Below, piece after piece: positions 48,626 through 58,713 of a DNA stretch of 64,000 nucleotides. The stretch is taken from assembly GCA_006503535.1 (NCBI GenBank), contig QYRS01000005.1, positions 2,976,001 to 3,040,000 on the forward strand. Direction: 5' to 3'. Within the stretch, counting starts at the first letter, position 1, and every line of letters starts with the position of its first letter. The DNA comes from Arthrinium phaeospermum. Its lineage: Eukaryota > Ascomycota > Sordariomycetes > Amphisphaeriales > Apiosporaceae. A program made the translations under genes and the position numbers. The notes beneath the pieces are model-generated. The model ran no database searches, was not told the DNA's origin, and saw only the letters and a program-made list of their open reading frames with translations.

Positions 48626-50542
48626 TCAAAAGAACCACTTAGAAAGAGTCATCGTCAATCTCTTCGTAAATCTGATACCGACAATGTAATCGCAGTCCTC
48701 GAACTCTGACCCCAATAGCATTTGATTCGCCCGAATCCGCTGCATTGGGTCCAGGTTCCCATTGCGAGCGATTGTGAGGCCAGTAACCATGAATACTGGT
48801 TTACGGACAAGAAGTCCCTCCTTCATGTAAGACTCAACTTTAGGGTTCTGCATGCTTCGTGCGACGTAGTCTTGCGTGGGTGTGAAGAAGACAGTCTCTA
48901 TGTGGTCCAATGCATTGAACTTTGCCCCATCCGGATGATCATGACTAAAAGCAAGACTTAGCAGTCTGTCCCCAGTATGGTCGTAGTCTGTCCTATGGAG
49001 AGTAGTAATATGTTCGGGTTTGATCGGGACCACGCCGCCGCTGTTGATGGTTGGTTGAATCTGACGAACGCTTCCACATATTGACCCGAGTTCAACAAAA
49101 TCACTTGAACTCGGGTCTTTGGGGAGTTTCGAGTTGTAGGCGACCCAGGTTCTCAATAAAGTATCAGGTTCTTGACCTATCATAGGAACCCAGGTTTCCG
49201 TTGCGATGTCAGGTTCTTGACCTAAGATAAGACTGCTGAAGCGGCGATCCGATATTTTCCGGCAACCAAACGCAACGATTTGCGATGTATTGGAACACGT
49301 CTTCGGGTCATGATGCTCGCTGATTAACAGAGACGACACTAGAGCAAAGTTGGATTTAGGTGACTCGAGGAATAATTTCTGCAAGTCGCCCTTGTACTTC
49401 TTCGCAAGGAATTCGAAGTATTCAGCGGCATTAATTAGCTGCCACTTGTGGACTGGAGACTCTGGTAAAGTGCTGGAGGTTGGCGACCGTTCTTGATTGT
49501 CCGAGGTAGAGTCACTGGGAACGGGCAGTATAAACACATGATATTTCGCCACCTTCTCTTGTTCAACCTGTATTTTCTCATCGTATCTCGGGATTCGAAC
49601 AAGGGTGTCTTGTTGGAAGCGACACTAGGTTGTATAAGTTCGTCAAGAACAACGATGGACCCAAGTAACACATCCACATGTCCCTTGGCAATGGCGCCCC
49701 GAGTAGGAAGTACGGCGACACTTCGTTTAGGAACAGCTTGAACTTGTCGGTAATTTCTTGGTTTGCCTGTCTGGCAGTGTCGGACCGTCGTTCCTTGGGA
49801 ACAGATGCTGCGATCTTGATGGGTGCAGTAAACGAAACTAGGTCGTTGACAGCTTGCTGTAATGTCAAACAGGCGTCTCTTTGTTTCCTGATGCCATTGT
49901 GCGGGGCGGCTGTAGATTCTCGCTTCTTGTTTTGTGGGTCCTCACTAGGGGTCGATATACCCTCGTCATTCTGATCCCCTTTGGAGATATCCTTGAACTG
50001 AGTTTCTAGTGCTGTGCACTGTTCGTCAAGCTGTTGCAATAAGACATACAGAGGAGATGATACTTGATACAGCTGCACAGCCCATTCAAAGGACTCTTGG
50101 TCGTATCCAATATCTACCCCAGAGCCTGAGCCGCAGAAGCAAATCGTCGATGAGAATGATGCGTCTGGGTGAGTCTTCCGCAGGTTGGCATCGGTGACCA
50201 GTGCCTCAAGTCTCCTGAGTATATGTTCATATCGTTCCTTGATACCTGCCATTTCTGTGGTATCCTGTGGTATTCGCTCAGTTCTGGCAGGTCACTGAGT
50301 GTGGGCAGCGATTTGAGTGCTTGAATGTGTATCTGAATGAGGGGAGAGAGCCGCGTAGTCCAATCAGGATAGTGGTGCAGCTTCAATAGATGACCACCCT
50401 GCTGCGTAGTTCTCAGCACAAGAGAACATTCTGTCACGATGCGGGGTAAGCATACAATCCCAAGAACTATTATTCGACTGTACTCGATAACGTTCTTTGA
50501 GATACCTGCGCTACCTGCTCTAATATCTCCTAACAACAACAT
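48626..50542 (-). pseudogene. Unknown fungal protein gene, frame-broken
   Basis: A coding strand with several consistent segments in different frames. The upstream part (about 50540-50260) contains RIIVLGIVCLPRIVTEC and QIHIQALKSLPTLSDLPEL. It continues after a shift into TEMAGIKERYEHILRRLEALV (ATG at 50252). It shifts again near 49680 (PLPRD then VDVLLGSIVVLDELIQ) and near 49580 before the long C-terminal part KYHVFILPVPSDS... to the stop at 48626. The last 70 residues (KPVFMVTGLTIARNGN...CDYIVGIRF) resemble the end of a group of unnamed fungal proteins. A degenerate internal repeat GQEPDxxxxTWV occurs twice near 49140-49220. The gene is divergent from the DUF7580-like gene at 50622. I cannot name a function; either it is a pseudogene with three or more small indels or the sequence is faulty. 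Confidence 0.55.
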
Positions 50543-50621
50543 TAGTCAGAGCTAGCTGAACACCAAAGAGTCATTTACTGACCCGGTTGGGCTTCGCGAC
50601 AGATCATCTTGCATTGAAAAC
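50543..50621. promoter_or_regulatory. Compact divergent intergenic gap between two accessory genes
   Basis: Only about 80 bp separates the likely 5' part of the minus-strand unknown gene from the ATG of the plus-strand gene at 50622. If the minus-strand gene truly begins at 50252, the gap is about 370 bp. Shared promoter control is possible; no motif was identified. Confidence 0.3.
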
Positions 50622-52704
50622 ATGCCTGAGCCGATCACTGCTTTGGCAGCATTCGGTCTAGCCACAGCAATCCTGAACTATCTGATCAACACTGTGCAGA
50701 ATATCTACGGGAAGTACCACGAAATCAAAGACTTCCCTACTACTTTGCAATCATACCGAAGAGTTCTGCATGAATGCAAGGACGCCAATGAGGTCTGGAC
50801 GAGCCTGTTCCATTTCCCTGATGAGTCTTCTTACATCAGTACTTTCGGCCACGAACGTTGGCAGAGGATCAAAGAGTGCAGAGAATATATGAAACAACTG
50901 GACAAAGACATAGCCGACATTCTCTGCTTGAAACTTCCACAGAAACCTCCAGAGTCTGGGTCATCGGTGGCATCAACTCCGGTGTCGACCCTGGGAAGGC
51001 TGACATTTCGCACGAGTTCATTACTAGACAAAACGAAGCGCTTGCTCAAACGCCGCAGCGTCGATAGCCTGCAACAAATGCCATTGGGCCTTGAACCAGG
51101 AGACCTCCAAACATGGCAAAATGTCCTGGAAACGCTTCAATAGTTTAGCCCGGGACGAGAAGACCCAAGGACAACTGGGCCGGACGGAAATTCCCCCATA
51201 TACGCCCGAGAAGATGTTCTTGAAGCGCATAATAGGGGTCTTCGGTCCCGATCAAGATTTGAAGAACAAGATATCGGACCTCAAGGCACAAACTGAATCG
51301 CTCTCAAAACTAACATCCCAAGGATGGCAGCTCATGGGCCACGGTAAAGAACCAAAAGGGCCTGGTGAGACGGAGGCAGCGGTATACCGAGCTCAGTTCC
51401 GGGCCGCTGCAAGAAGCCTAAATTGTCTGTTGTATGGCCGGGAGGCCAAACGGGAAGCAGATTGGTCTCTCTACTTGGTGCCTCCGCAAGATGATAGAGA
51501 GACCAACGATGCGCTAACTGAGACTTTTCGAAACTTCAGCCTCTCTTTTGTGGCTGAAGTACCAAAGCCAGCACCTGAAACCAACAAGGATGGCGTTACC
51601 AACGAGAACCTTGAGGCCAGACCTTGTTCACATCAAGTCCAAGCTTCACCAAGCAGTGAGGACAAGTCAAGTTACTATTCGTCGAGAAATTAGATTTAGA
51701 AGGCCTCGAGGAGCTTTAATACAAAAGGCGGCGAAGTCTCTGACGCGGCCAAGGTGGTATGCGATTTCCACACCAAGACGTCTTGGACCATGTCCCTACC
51801 GAAACAGTCGTCGGAGCAGGCCAGGTCAACAGCCTGAACCAGCACAACAGGCGCTATACCGAGTGCATTGTCCTGATGATACGCATCAACCAGATGTTGC
51901 ATATGAATTGGCGCATCTTACTTGAACACTTCTCCCAGAACGAGAAGTCACGCAAGGCTTTCGAGCTAGAACGCGCTAGTCATTGGCTCACATTCTGGTT
52001 CATACTACTTTGGGAAACAGATTGGTTCAATCATGTTTGCAGCTGTGCTTTCAACTCTGTGTACTTTTCATCAAAGCAGGGTCACCTTTACACGACCGTG
52101 CCACCGGGCAGTGATGCACTTGACGTCAACAGTACCGGGGATTTCCAGAGCAGAACAAGACGAAGGTGCTTCTGTAGCACAACGACACTTTTCTTGTCGG
52201 GGGGGGGTGATATGAAGGACCGGCTATGTCATCTTGGTGTCCTATTAATCGAGTTGGCACTTGGTACGCCCATCGACTTTCTCGGACATTGTCTACTCCG
52301 TTGGGCCTGCATCAACTACTCAGACCATCAGGGAGAAGTACCAACTCCTGGACATTCCTGGATACGAAGATATTCCACCACAACTGAAAAGACCTATCGA
52401 GTTTTGCCTCGAGAATTGCGAAGAGGAACGATGGTCTACTGAGACGAAACAGCATGCAACCGACAGAGTGGACGAGTTTCTAAGTAATGTGGTCGAACCT
52501 ATCAAAAGTACCACGACGTACTCAAGGAGCATTTCACATTCGAGGAGTGGCATAAGGATATACTCTCTGACAGACAAATCCTCTCAAGGGGAAGAGGATA
52601 ATTATGCAGGATTTGGCTTTCAATTCCGTATGTCTTCCTATGTACATTCTTTTTATCAGCTATGGGTCTTGAGAGCAGACATATTGAGTTTAGAAGAGGT
52701 TTGA
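50622..52704 (+). pseudogene. DUF7580-like fungal protein with N-terminal hydrophobic helix, frame-broken
   Basis: Starts ATGCCTGAGCCG; the first 45 residues (PEPITALAAFGLATAILNYL, then VQNIYGKYHEI) are the hydrophobic helical N-terminus seen in fungal HeLo/SesA-like and DUF7580 proteins. A long helical region follows to 51143. The frame then changes after ...NVLETLQ: one extra T makes CAA TAG, and the next frame continues SLARDEKTQGQLGRTEIPPY to 51693. Another change near 51700-51760 leads to the DUF7580-like core, ending in RLCHLGVLLIELALGTPID near 52225-52285. A further shift follows there. The 3' end overlaps copy 1 of the 218-bp tandem repeat. Members of this group are often predicted as prion/HeLo-associated or NLR-associated proteins; function is unproven. 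Family call is from the LGVLLIELALG motif and the N-terminus. Confidence 0.55.
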
Positions 52705-53003
52705 GACCAGCTTAATTCCAACAACGTCTGTTTCGATGCACTTGGGTCTTGAGCGTAGTTTCAACCAATAAACCTAAATATGTCATGACAGACAAATCCT
52801 CTCAAGGGGAAGAGGATAATTATGCAGGATTTGGCTTTCAATTCCGTATGTCTTCCCTATGTACATTCTTTCTTCAGCTATGGGTCTTGAGAGCAGACAT
52901 ATTGAGTTTAGAAGAGGTTTGAGACCAGCTTAATTCCAACAACGTCTGTTTCGATGCACTTGGGTCTTGAGCGTAGTTTCAACCAATAAACCTAAATATG
53001 TCA
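52568..53003. repeat. Direct tandem duplication, 218 bp x2
   Basis: Copy 1 is 52568-52785 and copy 2 is 52786-53003. They are nearly identical; the differences I see are one extra C and a small change in the T-rich run (CTTTTTATCAGC against CTTTCTTCAGC). Copy 1 contains the stop codon at 52702-52704 of the preceding gene, so copy 2 is a duplicated gene end plus 3' flank. Confidence 0.95.
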
Positions 53004-53214
53004 TGATACAGTCAGAGCATTGTGCATAAAACAGATGTTATAGCTGTAATGGCCTGTCGCCGAGACTAGAGAGGATGGCTCAACGAATGCAAGCGGTCAT
53101 CTAATCAACCTATCCAGGCTAATATAAACGATGCTAGGACGAGCTAGCGAGTAGTATGTTTAGATAAATCCTCTCTGTTCAATTCATCGGTCAGCGTGAC
53201 TGATATTGAACTCC
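53004..53214. other. Short intergenic gap
   Basis: Lies between the end of the 218-bp repeat and the stop of the minus-strand DUF3176 gene. Nothing recognised. Confidence 0.5.
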
Positions 53215-54894
53215 TCAAAACGTCAAGTCCGCCTCGTCAAAGTCGATAGACTTGCCCGCCGTCTCCTTCAGCGTCGCCTCATTAAAACGTACGTAACCTC
53301 GGACTACGTAGAATAACAGCAAACACTCAGCCTAACCATACGCGAGTTTGTCTCATAGTCCGTCACCTACGAACACATACCATGTCATAGTGTCCGCAGT
53401 ATTGAATTACCCCCGACATTCCCTCACTTGGTAAGATGATTCACTATCGCAGCCGTCCTCGCTTTCAGGTACCGCGGAGTCCCAAGCGGCTTCTGCCCCT
53501 TGGCACCGGCGAGGACTCGTGTGCCAGCAGCAACGGCGTTAACGAGGACTTCCAGACCCGCTGCTGCGCGCGGCGGGTCCGGCGCATGACGGCGAGGAGG
53601 AGTAGACCCGCGGCGAGCACCAGGGCGGCAGGCAAAGAGATCCAGACCAGCGCACCATGATCAAGACCTCGTAGTTCGAAACGGGAACGCGGGTCACGGT
53701 CGAGTTGGGGCCGTCGAGCATCCGGTGTGTGTGGCGGCCGAGACGTTCGCCATTGTCTCTGGAACGCTGCGGCTGTTGAACAGACCAGGGCCGATGTCGA
53801 GAGCATGTTTCGTGGCTCCGATGCTACCAAGCTGTCGTTGAGAATGCCCATGAGTGTTTGCATGTTTGAGATTTTTATGCCGTACGACCTGGGTATGGAA
53901 ATGCCTGATCTGGTACCGCAAACCCATCAATCCGTCGCCATGGTTCATGTCCTCCAACGGGGTTGTATTGATCATGGGTATGTATTCAACAGTCCAGGAT
54001 GGACCGTCTCGGAAGTGCTGTTCCAGCCCACTCTACACAGCCCATCCTGAAATACACTCGTGAATTTCATGTGGTCTCTGAGATTAGTGGACTCGATCGC
54101 GTGTTGGAGTACTCCAATTTCCAACAAGACATCGGGTTCCCTCTAGACATGCTGCTTTTTGTACTAGAAGAAGTGCCCTTCATGCCATGCCTACTTCCAG
54201 TCTCAACGTGCGCCTGGATCCCTTGGAGGTGAAAACCACTCGGCGTGGTAAAATTGCAATATTCCTCCTGAAAACGCGGTTGCGATGTCGAAATGGTACA
54301 GTTCCCGAGACTGTGCGGTTACGTCTTGGCATTTGCTGGTAACCCCTATAGAGGCGAATGAAGGATAGTTGCAGATAGACCCCGGGCAATGTAGGTCAGG
54401 TAGTTGCGGTTCATCGTAGAGGGAGAACCTCACGGACTTCTCCATTCGGTATATCGCATCAGACAGCCAGAAGTTACGCTCAATCTGCGAAGTTCTGAAC
54501 TCGGAGTGGACTCCGGTTGCAATCACGAGTTCCGTCTCAAAGCCGAGGATCTGTTGTGCAATGCATCCGTCGCGATGGCGGCCTGCCTGTTTCCCCATTT
54601 GGATTCAAGAAGGTACACCCATTTCAGCTGGCTAATACACTCAGACCGGCAAGATAAGACAAGCTTTCGAGGCAGTAGACAATACAGATATAAGGGCATT
54701 GGGAGAGACGACAAGGACCAGGACGTAAGCGGTTGGTTTTGGATGCGCGAGAGTAAAATGACCATACCGAGGAGGCATAGCACGGAAAGGAGGAAACTTC
54801 CAATCTCCTGCCACCAGTCGGCCATGTACCAGTCGCGGGCTTGAGGACCTTCTGACTTCGGGAGTGTTGGCTTATGTTCTACGAACGGCTCCAT
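53215..54894 (-). pseudogene. DUF3176 family multi-TM membrane glycoprotein, many frameshifts
   Basis: The start ATGGAGCCGTTC at 54894 leads to the DUF3176 hallmark: WYMADWWQEIGSFLLSVLCL, then after a shift NALISVLSTASKACLILPV, then back to SECISQLKWVYLLES. Those compensating shifts lie about 70-90 nt apart. A Cys-bearing lumenal segment LHCPGSICNYPSFASIGV follows near 54360. The C-terminal part has TMANVSAA, DGPNSTVTRV, a last TM helix VWISLPAALVLAAGLLLLAV and the family motif VWKSSLTPLL near 53530. Short terminal exons with TDYETNS and RGYVRFNEATLKE lie downstream, with the stop at 53215-53217. At least five frame changes are needed. DUF3176 proteins are abundant, uncharacterised fungal plasma-membrane-type proteins. 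The family call is firm; the integrity is not. Confidence 0.75.
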
Positions 54895-55722
54895 GGCGAG
54901 AGAGGGGGTGGTTTGATTGGTGAAAGACGAGGCAGAGGAAATGAACAAGATGGGTCTCAGGCCCTAGATCTCGTTCACCCACTGCTTTTATACCTTGATT
55001 GCATTGCTGTATAGCCTTGACGATGCAGTGCTGCAGTGTACGGCTGCCCGAATGGTGCAACTAGTCAACGGTCGGCAGTGATTTTGCTGTTGCGATGGCT
55101 GAGCTTCACGAAATCGTAATGCAGAGATCGACTAATGATAGTGAGCCGCTAAGAAGCGGCCAAGGGGTAGATGCATGGGTATTGTTTCAGATACATGCTC
55201 CGTATTTGGGGTCTTAAACATCACGGATGGCACGGTTGTGATCTTCTTCAAAAACTCTAACAGATTAAACCGATTGATAATTGCTTTTTGGAGGGTGGAA
55301 GGGGTAGAGGGGGGAACCCACTGCTTATTGGGGGCTGAATCCCAACAATCTGATAATATGCAGTCATCAGGCGCCTAGGCAGGGCAACATGCATTGCTTA
55401 CGTTTTGAGAGTGATAAGAACTCAGCTGAATCTCCCACCATAACCTTACATTGCCACATTCAAAGTAAGCTGCCAAGCATATCTGACCAATAAAATCTGC
55501 TGGAGCATCTTACGAAGACAACACCTAAAATGAATCCTTTCGGCTACTTACTAGCACCCGCACAAATTTTCGGAGAACTTAGACCGCGCGCTAGTATCTC
55601 TTATACCCCAGGCGACGATATAAGCTGACCGGTCGGTTCCCTGCTGTTCTTCCGGGCCTCTACCCTGCAGGACACTTACGTCAGCAACAAACCTGCACCA
55701 AAGATACATTATCGTCGACAGT
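54895..55722. other. Intergenic region, divergent promoters
   Basis: Upstream of both the DUF3176 gene (minus) and the sulfotransferase-family gene (plus). No additional gene or known element seen. Confidence 0.5.
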
Positions 55723-56691
55723 ATGGGCGGGACTGCATCCATCCCTACGGACCCGTCCCAGAAGGTCCGGGTGATTTCCGCGGGCTACTCCCGAACGGGG
55801 ACCGTGTCCATGTCACTGGCCTTGGAAAGGCTACTTGGCGGTCCCGTCTGCCACGGAGGCACCCAGATCCTGGTGCGAGATGATGGCAAGTGACCTCAAG
55901 TATTATTTACGCCAAATTGGGCTGTGTTCCGCTTTCTCTCCTCTCCCCAATCGGCTGACGTATTCCCAGACTACTGCAAGACCTGGATCCAAGCCTACGC
56001 GGCCGAGAAGCCGGGAACAAGGAAGAACCCTCAAGCTGGTCCGCCAAGCCACCGCCGGCTTCGTGGCCACGGCCGACCTGCCGCCGTCCGACTTCATGGC
56101 CGAAATGATGGAGCTGTATCCCGACGCCAAGGTCGTGCACGTGCGGAGGGATCCGCGGCGGTGGTGGGACAGCATCCAGCCGTCACGGCCCGGACGGCGC
56201 CGTGGTGGTTCGGCATCGTGCTCGCGCCCATCCCGGGGTGGCGGCACCTCGCGGCTTTTGCCAGCGTCTACAGCCGTTCCACCCTGCGGCTCGCGGGACT
56301 GGACCCGGCTGCCGCTACGCCCTCCGATTTGATTCGACACGGAGGTCCTCGTGAGTCTTCAATCTTTATTACCGGCAAGCTTTGCGGAGTAGGTACCCAT
56401 CAGCTAATCATTTTGAATGTGGCCGCATCTCCAGACATCTTGGAGGCTCACCACAAAAAAGGTGGCATCACTCGTGCCCGAGGGCAGTTGCTGGAGATGG
56501 ACCTGGACGACGGATGGAGCCCTCTGTGCCCGTTCTTGGGTCTGCCTGTGCCTGATGAGCCGTTCCCGAGAGTGAACGACGCGAAGGCGGCGGACAAATA
56601 CGCGACGGGAGTTGTACTCAAAGCCCTCGGAGTATGGCTTGGCATTTTCTCTGCTGTCTCTGTCCCGATATATCTCACTATCTCGTGGTAG
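55723..56691 (+). CDS. Sulfotransferase-family P-loop protein (Sulfotransfer_4), GC-AG intron, small indels
   Basis: Exon 1 (55723-55885) carries the 5'-phosphosulfate-loop motif SAGYSRTGTVSMSLALERL, placing the protein in the fungal Sulfotransfer_4 family, whose substrates are unknown. The exon ends GATGATG and is followed by GCAAGT, a GC-AG intron (55886-55969, acceptor TTCCCAG). It joins in frame to DYCKTWIQAYA. A second intron fits from GTGAGT near 56350 to ATCTCCAG near 56434. Conserved downstream blocks are ATAGFVATADLP, LYPDAKVVHVRRDPRRWWDSI, APWWFGIVLAPIPGWRHL and DLDDGWSPLCPFLGLPVPDEPFPR. A C-terminal TM-like segment (LGVWLGIFSAVSVPIYLTI) precedes the stop. The blocks lie in different frames: one base extra near AAGAACC (about 56030), one missing near 56178, and a compensating pair around the A6 run at about 56455 and about 56490. 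It is either decayed or mis-sequenced. Confidence 0.78.
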
Positions 56692-57057
56692 GAGACTATA
56701 AGTGATGACCAATGTCTCAAATTGGTTCCTGAAGAGTGGATAATGCCAACTGAATTGTTGTAGTTAGTTTTATATCAGACTCCAAGTTTAAGGTTAGTCT
56801 TTCGACGGACAGACGGTTTCTACTTAGGATGGGACGAGCTAGTTCCACCGGGCCGTCCCGTAAGACAGACGTGCAGGAAGCGACAGACGAACTCAAAGTA
56901 AATGCATGCAGGCCGTACACCCGAGAACACGATCCGTAAATATGCGAGCGATTACGACTAGGTATTATTTAGAGTTGGTACTAATACATGTATGGTATGC
57001 TTCTAAGTACGTAAGTAGGGAGGGACGCAGATAGGTACGCGATGCGATCCCGGGCCC
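56692..57057. other. Convergent 3' intergenic region
   Basis: Between the ends of the sulfotransferase-family gene (plus) and the FAD oxidase gene (minus). Nothing recognised. Confidence 0.5.
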
Positions 57058-58713
57058 CTATGCCATTTTAAACCCACCCGTCCGCTTCGCCCACAACCCC
57101 TGGGGATCCAGCTCATCCCTAAGTCGCCGAGCCAACGCCGCATTCTCCGGCTTGAGGCGCCCAAAGTAGTCCTGGCGGTAGTACCCGTCGTTCATGAAGA
57201 TGGGCAGGTACGCGTCCTTGGGCAGCTTGTCCTGGGCCTGGAACTCCTTGACGCGCCCCGCCAGCCCGTTGTACGTGTCCTGCATGGCCTGGTCGACCTT
57301 GGGGGTGTCGTTGGGGATCCAGTAGCTGTAGTCGTACTCGAAGATGATGCGGTCGATGCTGTCGTCCAGGGCCAGCATGTCGCCGCCCATCGACTGGGCC
57401 TTGGCCGCGATCTTCTTGGGCATGGGCTGGAAGGCGACGCTGGCGATCAGCCCCGTCACGGGCAGGACGCCCGAGCTCACGTTGCGCCACGAGTCGAGGT
57501 AGGCGCCCATGATCTCGGGGCCGTGCTCCTTGGCGGGCAGGGGCGTCGACTCGGTGCCGATGGTGTAGATGCTGCCGCGCAGGACGGCCCAGTTGTTGCC
57601 GGTGAGGAGGTCGGCGTAGCTCTGCGTCTTGACGCTCTTGAGCAGGGGGCCGACGTCGGTGAAGTTGCTGAAGATGCCCGCCGGCGGCTCGGGCCCGTTG
57701 TAGTAGACGAACAGGATCCAGATGTCGAGGAGCCCGCCGACGGTGGTCTCGGCCGTCAGGATGACGGCGGCCTTCTCGTCCGGGTAGTACTCGGTGAAGT
57801 CGCGGACGGCGGCCAGCTTCTTGTTGTTCTCCTCGGTGGCGCTGAAGGTGTAATGGCCGCCCCAGACGTCGCCCTGCGGGTACTCTTGAGCGTGTAGGCC
57901 GTCACGATACCAAAAGCATTGCCGCTTCCTTGCTTGTTCTCCTCGGTGGCGCTGAAGGTGTAATGGCCGCCCCAGACGTCGCCCTGCGGGTACGTCTTGA
58001 GCGTGTAGGCCGTCACGATACCAAAAGCATTGCCGCTTCCTTGCAGGGCCTTGTGGATGTCCGGGTGGCTCTCGGCCGTGACCGTGATCATGGTCGCGTT
58101 GGCCAGCACCAGCTCGTACGCGACGACGCTGTTGGCCGCCCCCCGTACTCAGTACTCATGAAGCTGAGGCCGCCTAAGCGCAGTTAGTAACAATGCTCGC
58201 TCATAGGATGAATAGAGTTAGAACGAACCTCCGAGCAGATAGCCACCGACACCGACATTGCCGATGCGACCCCCGACGGCGGAGTAGCCGGTCCCGTCGA
58301 GCTTCTTGGCGACGTCCTCCCAGCGGTTGCCGGGCCGACGCGCACCGTCTCGGTGGCCTTGTCGAAGATGACCTCGTTGAGGTGCTTGGTGGAGATGAGG
58401 GGGCCCCCGTCGACGCTGGCGAAGTAGTTGTTGGGGTTGTGCCCGCCCGACTTGACGGCAAAGGTCTCGTTGTTGTCGCGCAGGATGGAGACGACGGCCT
58501 GGACCTCGGCCGGGCTCTGGGGAAGACGATGCACGACGGCTTGAGGGCGTTGGTGCAGGCGGCGGACCAGTACTCCTGCTGCTCGTTGGTGTAGTCGATG
58601 GAGAAGCGCTGGTTGACCTGGATGCTGGTCGTGTCCTTGACCGCGTCGCACGTGTTGGCGGCCAGGGTGAGCCCCGCGGCGGCCAGCAGACCCAGCAGGA
58701 CCTTGGAAGCCAT
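57058..58713 (-). CDS. Secreted FAD-linked oxidase (berberine-bridge-enzyme type), with internal duplication and frameshifts
   Basis: Starts ATGGCTTCCAAG at 58713 with a signal peptide (MASKVLLGLLAAAGLTLA, cleaved before ANTC). The FAD-binding PP-loop motif FAVKSGGHNPN lies near 58440, then RWEDVAKKLDGTGYSAVGGR and NVGVGGYLLGG. An intron fits here from GTTCGTTCTAAC to GCGCTTAG (about 58231-58175). Next come SFMSTEYGG and NATMITVTAESHPDIHKALQG. The C-terminal BBE-like end is NDGYYRQDYFG and LDPQGLWAKRTGGFK. The coding path needs one base added in the CCCC run near 58521, one near 58337, one in the G6 run near 58140 (C6 on the plus strand), and one in the duplicated segment; all are apparent single-base losses. 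The 37-codon duplication at 57824-58044 repeats QGSGNAFGIVTAYTLK. Such enzymes oxidise sugars or secondary metabolites; no biosynthetic partner genes are adjacent. Confidence 0.85.
57824..58044. repeat. Direct tandem duplication, about 111 bp x2, inside the FAD oxidase gene
   Basis: Copy 57824-57933 is 110 bp and copy 57934-58044 is 111 bp. They are identical apart from one missing G (TACTCTTGAG against TACGTCTTGAG). The full unit is 37 codons, so the duplication itself is in frame; the missing base breaks the second copy in transcript order. Confidence 0.95.

Noticed and set aside
52568..53003. Considered whether the direct repeats could be a CRISPR or LTR pair.
   Set aside because: Eukaryotic context, only two adjacent units of 218 bp with no spacers, and no TG...CA termini or internal element.
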